A stretch of 53,507 nt of DNA, from NCBI RefSeq assembly GCF_021596505.1, contig NZ_PJIZ01000063.1, forward strand, positions 1-53,507, given 5' to 3'. Made by a program: the position numbers and the translations under genes. The notes beneath the pieces are model-generated. The model saw only the letters and a list, made by a program, of their open reading frames with translations, was not told where the DNA came from and ran no database searches. The DNA is from Nostoc sp. CMAA1605. Lineage in GTDB: Bacteria > Cyanobacteriota > Cyanobacteriia > Cyanobacteriales > Nostocaceae. Positions 47,220 through 53,507 of this stretch are shown here, one piece after another (position 1 is the first letter of the stretch; the number at the start of each line of letters is the position of its first letter).

Positions 47220-48935
47220 ATGCAAACTCAACAGCCAATCCCTGTGGAAAGCAGTTTAGAAAGCGAACAAGTGTCAATAGAAGAGACATCCAACAACGAT
47301 GAACTTCCAACAATAGAATTTCCCTCACGGGGGAAACTCAAAGCTAGTTCTTGGCGTATACACCAAAAAATTGGCTACGGTTATTTTGTGGCCATTGGTA
47401 TTGGCTTTTTCGGTTCACTCACAGGACTAGTCATTGCTAATTACTATCGTGGGAAAGAAATTCGGCAATTCACCCAAGCACAAGAACAACGGCAATTATT
47501 GAGTGATTATAAAGAGGCAGTGGTCAATGCACAACTGCACAGCTCTCATATTGTGGCCTTTCTAGAAGATGGACAACGACTCCCAGAAAAAAAAGCAGAA
47601 TTCCTGCAAAATGTAGAGAGAGCCAGAAAATTAGAGCGCAGAATTGACAAATTTATTAATAGCAAGCCGACTAAAAAGTTAGCTGCAACTAGTGCTAACT
47701 TACAGGCTTTATTGCAAGATTACGCCTATTACTTAAAATCTTATGTTGATCAAATAGAGGCTGTATTAAAAGACAGTAATCAACAGCAAGTATCTGTAAC
47801 AAGAGATAGGCTGTTACAAATTATGCGTGGTCAAACAGCAGTACAGTTAGACCAACTAGCAGAAAAATTAAGTAACATTTTACGCACGGCCGAAGAGCAA
47901 GAACAGGGAAGACAAAGTGATGTAGAACAGGCTAAAGGCGTAGAGAGAATAATTGTGATGGTGAGTATGCTGGTGTCAGTGGCGATCGCCGCCATTATCG
48001 CATGGCGCACCAGTCGCGCGATCGCAGAACCAGTAATTATTGTCACCCAAGTCGCCGAACAAGTCGCACGCAAACATAATTTTGACTTACGCGCACCAGT
48101 CACTACCGAAGATGAAATTGGCTTATTGGCAAAATCTTTAAATCGGTTGATTGAGAGAGTATCAGAACGCACCAAAGAATTAGAACTAGCAAAAGAACAA
48201 GCAGAAGCCGCTAGCAAAGCTAAAAGTCGATTTTTAGCCAACGTCAGCCATGAATTACGTACACCCTTAAACGCAGTCATTGGCTTAAGTCAACTCCTCC
48301 AAGATGATGCGACTGACATTAACTTATCACCAGAATTTATCACCGACTTAGAAACCATCAACGCAGCCGGAAGACACTTACTAGAACTAATTAACGACAT
48401 CCTCGACTTATCGAAAATTGAAGCCGAGAAAATGACTCTCTACCCAGAGACATTTGAGATTATGACGTTAATTAATAACGTAGTCCTTACCGTCAAACCC
48501 GCCATTGAGAAAAACGGCAATGTATTGGAAGTATATTGTGATCCACACTTAGGTACAATGTACGCAGATCAAACCAGGATGCGACAAGTTTTGTTTAATC
48601 TCTTAAGTAACGCCGCGAAATTTACCACCAACGGCAAAATTAAGCTGACAGTGAAAAATGATTTGCAAAATGCTTCCCTAGAAGCACCCCTGGGAATGAT
48701 TACTTTCACAGTCAGTGATACAGGAATTGGGATGTCTCCCACACAACAGCAACAACTATTCCAACCTTTTATTCAAGGTGATACCTCAACCACGAAAAAG
48801 TACGGTGGTACAGGACTAGGGTTAGCTATCAGTCGCCACTTTTGTCAGATGATGGGAGGGGAAATTTTAGTGCAAAGTCAAATAGGAGTAGGTTCTACTT
48901 TTACTGTGCATCTACCATTGACAGTACAGGAGTAA
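47220..48935 (+). CDS. Membrane sensor histidine kinase
   Basis: The 571-residue protein has an N-terminal polar stretch, a membrane helix (about 52-75, YFVAIGIGFFGSLTGLVIAN), a periplasmic four-helix-type sensor (80-240), a second helix (about 242-262), a HAMP domain, a coiled coil, the phospho-acceptor FLANVSHELRTPLNAVIGL (His344) and an ATPase domain with LLSNAAKFT, DTGIGM and GGTGLGLAIS. The C-terminus ends just after the ATPase, with no receiver domain. No regulator gene is adjacent, so the partner is elsewhere. The signal it senses is unknown. GGAGGAAGGAG precedes the ATG. Confidence 0.93.
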   Translation: MQTQQPIPVESSLESEQVSIEETSNNDELPTIEFPSRGKLKASSWRIHQKIGYGYFVAIGIGFFGSLTGLVIANYYRGKEIRQFTQAQEQRQLLSDYKEAVVNAQLHSSHIVAFLEDGQRLPEKKAEFLQNVERARKLERRIDKFINSKPTKKLAATSANLQALLQDYAYYLKSYVDQIEAVLKDSNQQQVSVTRDRLLQIMRGQTAVQLDQLAEKLSNILRTAEEQEQGRQSDVEQAKGVERIIVMVSMLVSVAIAAIIAWRTSRAIAEPVIIVTQVAEQVARKHNFDLRAPVTTEDEIGLLAKSLNRLIERVSERTKELELAKEQAEAASKAKSRFLANVSHELRTPLNAVIGLSQLLQDDATDINLSPEFITDLETINAAGRHLLELINDILDLSKIEAEKMTLYPETFEIMTLINNVVLTVKPAIEKNGNVLEVYCDPHLGTMYADQTRMRQVLFNLLSNAAKFTTNGKIKLTVKNDLQNASLEAPLGMITFTVSDTGIGMSPTQQQQLFQPFIQGDTSTTKKYGGTGLGLAISRHFCQMMGGEILVQSQIGVGSTFTVHLPLTVQE

Positions 48936-49056
48936 ACTGGGGAATAGGGAATTGGGAATTGGGAATTGGGAATCGGGAGACAAGGTAGACAAGGTAGACA
49001 AGATAGATTATATTTCCTATGCCCCATGCCCCATAGCCAATGCCCAAACTCACACC
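48936..49056. repeat. GGGAATT and GACAAGGTA tandem units upstream of pcrA
   Basis: GGGAATTGGGAATTGGGAA (48948-48971) and GACAAGGTAGACAAGGTAG (48978-49003) occupy the spacer. They remain open in frame with pcrA from ATG 48952, creating a false 35-residue extension. Confidence 0.85.
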
Positions 49057-51378
49057 ATGACTACTAACATCGACTTTCTGAGCCACTTAAACCCCAGTCA
49101 ACGCCAAGCCGTGGAACATTATTGCGGCCCTTTGTTAGTGGTGGCTGGTGCGGGTTCTGGTAAAACACGCGCCTTGACTTACCGGATTGCTAACTTAATT
49201 CTGAAACATCGGGTTGCACCGGAAAATATTTTGGCGGTGACTTTTACGAATAAAGCCGCCAGGGAAATGAAAGACCGGATTCAAAGGCTATTTGCTGAAC
49301 AGTTGGCTATGACAGAACATGGTCAACGGTTGGATTTACTGCCAGAATACGAACAAACGAAACTGCGATCGCGTGTTTATAAAAGTATAATTAAAGACTT
49401 GTGGTGTGGTACTTTCCACAGTCTATTTTCGCGGATTCTCCGTTTTGATGTTGATAAATATCAAGACGAAAAGGGGAGAAAGTGGGATAGGAATTTTTCG
49501 ATTTTTGATGAGTCTGATGTCCAGAGTTTGATTAAGGAAATCGTTACTAAACAGTTAAATTTAGACGATAAGAAATTTGAACCGCGTTCTGTTCGGTATG
49601 CTATTAGCAATGCCAAAAACCAAGGCTTATCACCAGAAGAATTTGAAAAGGAACAGCCTAATTATCGGGGACGGGTAATTGCTGATGTTTACAACCGTTA
49701 CCAAGATAAACTATCAGAAAATAATGCGCTCGACTTTGATGATTTAATTCTTGTCCCTACAAGATTATTTCAACAAAACGAGCAAATCTTGGGTTATTGG
49801 CATCGGAAATTCTGCCATATTTTGGTTGATGAATATCAAGATACTAACCGCACTCAATATGAATTGATTCGCCTATTGGTAACTAACGGAGAAAATAATA
49901 AAAATGACTGGGATTGGCGAAATCGCTCAGTTTTTGTTGTGGGTGATGCTGACCAATCTATTTATAGTTTTAGAATGGCAGACTTTACAATTTTGCTAGA
50001 ATTTCAGGAAGATTTTGGTGATGGTTTGCCTGATGAAGATACACGCACAATGGTGAAGTTAGAAGAAAACTATCGCTCTTGTGAAAATATTTTACAGGCG
50101 GCTAATGAACTAATTGAAAATAACACCCAACGGATTGATAAAGTCCTGAAGCCGACAAGAGGCGCGGGAGAACAGATTTATTGCTACAAAGCCGATGATG
50201 AACTAGTAGAAGCCGATTTTGTGATTAAACAAATTCGCTACTTAGAAAATCAACACCCCGAATTGAACTGGGGAAGTTTCGCCATTTTATACCGTACTAA
50301 CGCCCAATCTCGCCCCTTTGAAGAATTATTAGTCAGGAATCAAATTCCCTATACAGTAGTGGGTGGGATGAAATTTTATGACCGCAAAGAAATTAAAGAT
50401 GTCATAGCTTATTTAAGAGCGATCGCAAACCCATCTGATACAGTCAGTTTATTACGAGTTATTAATACACCCCGTCGAGGAATTGGCAAAGCCACTATTG
50501 ATAATTTAATGAATGCTTCTCAACAATTGGGTACAACTCTTTGGGAAATTTTAAGTGATGAAACATCAGTGAATACTTTAGCTGGACGTTCTGCCAAATC
50601 TGTGAATAACTTTGCCCAAATGATTAACAAATGGCAAAATGAAATCGCCACTGTTCCCGTTTCTGAGTTGGTGATGGGGGTATTAGACGATTCTGGTTAC
50701 GTGCAGGATTTGCAAAGTCAAGGTACAGATGAAGCCGAAGATAGAATCCAAAACGTCCAGGAACTTTATAACGCTGTGCTGCAATTTCAAGAAGAAAATG
50801 AAGACGTTTCTTTAACAGCATTTTTGCAAAGTACCGCCCTCAGTTCCGATTTAGATAACTTAAAAGAGGGACAAACCGCAGTTTCTTTGATGACTTTACA
50901 CGCATCTAAAGGGTTGGAATTTCCTGTAGTCTTTTTAGTGGGATTAGAACAGGGATTATTTCCCAATTATCGCTCCATGAACGACCCAGCCGCCTTAGAA
51001 GAAGAACGGCGTTTGTGTTACGTAGGAATTACCCGCGCCCAAGAAAGACTACATTTATCCTTTGCGAGAGAACGTCGCTTATATGGTTCACGCGAACCCG
51101 CAATGCGATCGCAATTTCTCGATGAATTACCCACAGAACTATTAGCACACCCTAATCAAAGCCGACAAACTTACACAAAAACTGCTCAAACTAACGGTAA
51201 GCAAGCAACGACAACAAATTGGCAAGTAGGAGATAGGGTATTACATAAAACCTTCGGTATAGGTGAAATAACTCATATTTTTGGTGAAGGGAATAAAGTT
51301 TCTGTCGCTGTAAAATTTGACAGTCTAGGAAAGAAGATTATTGACCCCAGGGTAGCGCAGTTGCAAAAGCTAGACTAA
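49057..51378 (+). CDS. pcrA: UvrD/PcrA-type DNA helicase
   Basis: A superfamily 1 helicase for DNA repair and removal of recombination intermediates. From ATG 49057 it has 773 residues, with SQRQAVEH (Q motif), VAGAGSGKTRALT (Walker A, 30-37), TFTNKAAREMKDRI, LVDEYQDTNRTQ (Walker B), GDADQSIYSFR, TLHASKGLEFPVVFLVGLE and VGITRAQERLHLS, and a C-terminal Tudor-like segment (WQVGDRVLHKTFGIGEIT) typical of PcrA. ATG 48952 is rejected because the added residues come from tandem repeats. The gene is intact. Confidence 0.95.
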   Translation: MTTNIDFLSHLNPSQRQAVEHYCGPLLVVAGAGSGKTRALTYRIANLILKHRVAPENILAVTFTNKAAREMKDRIQRLFAEQLAMTEHGQRLDLLPEYEQTKLRSRVYKSIIKDLWCGTFHSLFSRILRFDVDKYQDEKGRKWDRNFSIFDESDVQSLIKEIVTKQLNLDDKKFEPRSVRYAISNAKNQGLSPEEFEKEQPNYRGRVIADVYNRYQDKLSENNALDFDDLILVPTRLFQQNEQILGYWHRKFCHILVDEYQDTNRTQYELIRLLVTNGENNKNDWDWRNRSVFVVGDADQSIYSFRMADFTILLEFQEDFGDGLPDEDTRTMVKLEENYRSCENILQAANELIENNTQRIDKVLKPTRGAGEQIYCYKADDELVEADFVIKQIRYLENQHPELNWGSFAILYRTNAQSRPFEELLVRNQIPYTVVGGMKFYDRKEIKDVIAYLRAIANPSDTVSLLRVINTPRRGIGKATIDNLMNASQQLGTTLWEILSDETSVNTLAGRSAKSVNNFAQMINKWQNEIATVPVSELVMGVLDDSGYVQDLQSQGTDEAEDRIQNVQELYNAVLQFQEENEDVSLTAFLQSTALSSDLDNLKEGQTAVSLMTLHASKGLEFPVVFLVGLEQGLFPNYRSMNDPAALEEERRLCYVGITRAQERLHLSFARERRLYGSREPAMRSQFLDELPTELLAHPNQSRQTYTKTAQTNGKQATTTNWQVGDRVLHKTFGIGEITHIFGEGNKVSVAVKFDSLGKKIIDPRVAQLQKLD

Positions 51379-51445
51379 TCTTTCCCATACCCCACACCCT
51401 GGGGATGTCTTTTTTTAGTCTGATCATGCAAATATTAGATATTCT

Positions 51446-51850
51446 TTATGCAGAACGCCAATTTTCAATTTGTAAACTGGCTATTCGTTGAAACTCTCGA
51501 ATGTTTGATGTGACAAGAATGTGATTGTGAACTATTGCTGTTGCAGCAATCAATACATCATAAGCACCGATAGGAGTACCTAATTTTTTGAGGGTGCCTC
51601 TAATTTGGGCAGCTTCTTCAGCTTCAGTTAACCCAAAAGGAATGATTGTCACTGTATTTAATAATGTTTCAATTAATGATTGAATTTTGATGGCGCGTTG
51701 GGGATTTATTCCTAGTCCATACTTTATTTCCATCACCGTTAAAGACGAAATAAAAATATCTTTGGGATTGCTAGACTTGAGTTGTTGGAGAGTCATTTCC
51801 TCTCCCTTGACAAAATCACTAATTACACAAGTATCAAGTAAATAACCCAT
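51446..51850 (-). CDS. PIN-domain (VapC-type) toxin ribonuclease
   Basis: The PIN fold is clear: LLDTCVISDFVKG (first Asp, residue 6), SSLTVMEIKYGL (conserved Glu, about 42), GAYDVLIAATAIVHN (Asp, about 101) and LVTSNIREFQRI. These four acidic positions bind the metal for RNA cleavage. The size, 134 residues, and the upstream antitoxin two bases away mark it as the toxin of a type II pair. The target is probably tRNA or rRNA as for other VapC proteins, but it cannot be specified. Confidence 0.9.
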   Translation of the reverse strand: MGYLLDTCVISDFVKGEEMTLQQLKSSNPKDIFISSLTVMEIKYGLGINPQRAIKIQSLIETLLNTVTIIPFGLTEAEEAAQIRGTLKKLGTPIGAYDVLIAATAIVHNHILVTSNIREFQRIASLQIENWRSA

Positions 51851-51852
51851 AA

Positions 51853-52068
51853 TTAAAACTCTATTTCATCAGTCGGGAGCAGTTCATCTCGGTAGGACTC
51901 AAAAACGATACTTTCTGCTATGCCTTGATGTTGTATGATATTTTCCGGCCAAATATTCGGTTTTGTTTCTAAAAAAGTCACGAAGACTTTACTTTCAGTA
52001 ATACCTTGTGGTGTTTCAGTTAGTTCAATTTGTCCGTTTTTATAAATTCCCTCAACAGTTTTAAGCAT
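51853..52068 (-). CDS. Antitoxin paired with the PIN toxin
   Basis: This 71-residue acidic protein (MLKTVEGIYKNGQIELTETP) resembles the AF2212/DUF104-type antitoxins: a small beta-rich N-terminus and an acidic tail (SYRDELLPTDEIEF) that can insert into the toxin. It is the first gene of the pair, with the PIN toxin starting two bases after its stop, as is normal for type II operons that make antitoxin first. Confidence 0.8.
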   Translation of the reverse strand: MLKTVEGIYKNGQIELTETPQGITESKVFVTFLETKPNIWPENIIQHQGIAESIVFESYRDELLPTDEIEF

Positions 52069-52191
52069 TCTTGTTTATTTCCTGTGTCAGTTTCCCTATT
52101 AGCTAATTCCATTGTAGTTTCAATAGCCAATGAATATTAGTTTTTGCTTTCATCTATAAATATTCGTAAAATACAATATTGAGCATTTACC

Positions 52192-52426
52192 TTCAATCAT
52201 GGGAGAATTAAGTTAATTGGTGAAGCAGCGACTAGATACATTATTAGTAGAGTTAAATTTATGTAATTCCCGCGCTTTAGCACAGAGGCTAATTCAGGCG
52301 GGGGAAGTGATGGTGAATGACCAGGTAATTGATAAGCCTGGATGTGAAGTTGATGCTGCTGCTCAAATTAGAATTAAGGAACGATCGCAAATTTTGACTA
52401 AGTTTTGGCAATTTGATAATTACTGA
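52192..52426 (+). pseudogene. Truncated 5' copy of tlyA (S4 domain only)
   Basis: The frame from TTG 52217 (or GTG 52220) encodes the S4 RNA-binding domain of TlyA (KQRLDTLLVELNLCNSRALA, then AGEVMVNDQVIDKPG) but is cut after RIKERS and ends in an unrelated tail at 52426. It matches the intact gene at 53075 base for base apart from about 15 changes over 172 bases, with no gaps, at a constant offset of 855. The match ends at ACGATCGC (52381-52388), opposite GCGATCGC in the intact copy. The methyltransferase domain is missing, so this copy is probably non-functional, although a short S4 peptide could be made. Confidence 0.85.
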
Positions 52427-52673
52427 TTGCTTCTCCAGTAATTTCAGCATAAAGTACATCAGGGTCAAAATCTGCGCCATTTTCCCAACAAATAGTTCCC
52501 CATTCCGGGTTGATTTTTACCTGTTTGAAATAGTCAATATTTTGTAGCGGTGCGAAAACCCCTGTAAAAGAAATTAACTTACTAATATCAATAATGCCTT
52601 GTTGGTTGTCTTCAAATCTAATGTATAGTTGATAACCTTCTCTCGGTTCAACTGCAATAATATCTTTGAGCAT
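52398..52673 (-). CDS. DUF2442 protein of a DUF4160-DUF2442 pair
   Basis: A 91-residue protein with the DUF2442 pattern: EGYQLYIRFEDNQQGIIDIS, LQNIDYFKQVKINPEWGTIC and WENGADFDPDVLYAEI. Its start is three bases after the end of the DUF4160 gene, so both are co-transcribed. Such pairs are often annotated as toxin-antitoxin-like, without firm biochemical support. Its 3' end overlaps the truncated tlyA copy tail to tail. Confidence 0.85.
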   Translation of the reverse strand: MLKDIIAVEPREGYQLYIRFEDNQQGIIDISKLISFTGVFAPLQNIDYFKQVKINPEWGTICWENGADFDPDVLYAEITGEAISNYQIAKT

Positions 52674-52676
52674 GAC

Positions 52677-52937
52677 TTACTCCAGTGGTTCGATTTTCTC
52701 TACAGGATCATTGACTCTAGCTTTTTCCCAATTATTCATCAATTCTGTTTTATGTAAATTTGCCCATTCAACTACCAGTGCTAATACTCTGGAAGAGAGT
52801 TTACCCTCTAGTATCGATAAAGTTTCGATATCAATAATTGCTTTTTGTTGATTATAGCGGACGTGAAAATGTGGCGGTGGATGATCGTTATAATACATAG
52901 TGATAATAATTCCGAGAAAGCGGCTAATTTCTGGCAT
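52677..52937 (-). CDS. DUF4160 protein
   Basis: An 86-residue protein with the family core PEISRFLGIIITMYYNDHPPPHFHVRY; the histidine cluster (DHPPPHFH) is its hallmark. It is first of the two-gene operon with the DUF2442 gene. Together they make up most of the DNA lying between the two tlyA copies. Confidence 0.88.
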   Translation of the reverse strand: MPEISRFLGIIITMYYNDHPPPHFHVRYNQQKAIIDIETLSILEGKLSSRVLALVVEWANLHKTELMNNWEKARVNDPVEKIEPLE

Positions 52938-53074
52938 TAGTTCACCTCTATGACTAGCTGATCACGACTATTAACATACCAAAGAAGCGATCGCCTACGT
53001 CGGGGCGCAGCATTGCGGCTATACAAAAATTTCAAAAAATTTATTTTTCAACAACAGGAGAATCAAGTTAATTG

Positions 53075-53507
53075 GTGAAGCAGCGACTCGATACATTATT
53101 AGTAGAGTTAAATTTATGTAATTCCCGCGCTTTAGCACAGAGATTAATTCAGGCGGGGGAAGTGATGGTCAATGAACAGGTAATTGATAAACCTGGAACA
53201 GAGGTTGATGTTGCTGCTCAAATTAAAGTTAAAGAGCGATCGCGCTTTGTTTCCCGTGGTGGTGATAAACTCGCTAAAGCTTTAGAATTATTCACTATTC
53301 CCGTAGCGGGTAGGGTGTGCTTGGATGGGGGAATTTCTACAGGCGGCTTTACTGACTGTTTACTCCAAGCTGGGGCAAAATTAGTTTACGGAATTGATGT
53401 CGGTTACGGACAAACTGATTGGGGTTTACGCAATAATCCCCAGGTGGTGTTGCGGGAACGTACCAATTTACGACAACTACAACCTGGGGATTTATATAGT
53501 GAAGATG
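53075..53507 (+). CDS. tlyA: TlyA-type rRNA 2'-O-methyltransferase, 5' part (3' end outside window)
   Basis: The S4 RNA-binding domain (KQRLDTLLVELNLCNSRALA to about residue 60) is followed by a methyltransferase domain: FVSRGGDKLAKALELF, the SAM-binding VCLDGGISTGGFTDCLLQ and VYGIDVGYGQTDW. TlyA methylates 16S and 23S rRNA; relatives are also annotated as hemolysins. The frame is open to the last base, and GTG 53075 (or TTG 53072) is preceded by AGGAG. The gene's 5' end is duplicated at 52217. Confidence 0.93.
   Translation, partial: MKQRLDTLLVELNLCNSRALAQRLIQAGEVMVNEQVIDKPGTEVDVAAQIKVKERSRFVSRGGDKLAKALELFTIPVAGRVCLDGGISTGGFTDCLLQAGAKLVYGIDVGYGQTDWGLRNNPQVVLRERTNLRQLQPGDLYSED

Noticed and set aside
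52398..52937. Insertion sequence carrying the DUF pair
   Set aside because: No transposase and no terminal inverted repeats; the flanking similarity is a partial tlyA duplication instead.

Overview
The window looks like chromosomal DNA of a filamentous cyanobacterium of the Nostoc/Anabaena type. The evidence is many GCGATCGC (HIP1) octamers in coding and non-coding DNA, runs of degenerate heptanucleotide tandem repeats between genes, a ferredoxin-NADP reductase (petH) with the CpcD-like phycobilisome-binding domain, a cyanobacterial phosphoribulokinase, and a CAAD-domain protein. No transposase, rRNA, CRISPR array or complete insertion sequence was seen. There is one tRNA, tRNA-Asn(GTT).

Layout. 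1-408: 3' part of infC with its terminator. 528-3565: an MFS/nucleotide-transporter-like membrane protein with a HEAT-rich C-terminus, split by a one-base frameshift. 4350-12053: three genes on one strand, namely a vWA protein with signal peptide, membrane anchor and FHA-like tail; a tubulin/FtsZ-like GTPase with the GGTGSGT loop; and a second tubulin-like protein that lacks this loop and carries coiled coils and a membrane hairpin. This is the most interesting system in the window. 12196-15547: an SbcD/Mre11-type nuclease, an unlisted 35-residue membrane peptide gene with its own terminator, and a CRTISO/RetSat-like FAD enzyme. 16312-20715: a large protein with eight CARDB repeats and a subtilisin domain. 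20968-22146: a TIR-SLOG fusion, probably an anti-phage protein. 22276-24003: sdhA. 24319-27094: a PhnD-like lipoprotein overlapping a sensor kinase, which is again frameshifted by one base. 27596-32219: a type I secretion ABC exporter and its HlyD adaptor.

The second half is mostly housekeeping: a DUF427 protein, tRNA-Asn, a YacP-like NYN nuclease, a GHL10-type glycosidase-like protein, an epoxide-hydrolase-like enzyme, a secreted pentapeptide-repeat protein, a CAAD protein, an SLH-domain protein, hom, petH, prk, metK, a histidine kinase and pcrA. petH and prk diverge from an 890-base spacer and link photosynthetic NADPH production to the Calvin cycle. The last 2 kb is accessory: a PIN toxin/antitoxin pair, then a DUF4160-DUF2442 pair lying between a truncated and an apparently intact copy of the start of tlyA. 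The duplicated stretch ends at a HIP1-like octamer.

Several obvious start codons are misleading. Tandem repeats or a terminator have been read as N-terminal extensions for the transporter, glycosidase, SLH and pcrA genes, and the starts given here were corrected for this. Two one-base frameshifts, both one base short in a homopolymer, could be real mutations or sequence errors.
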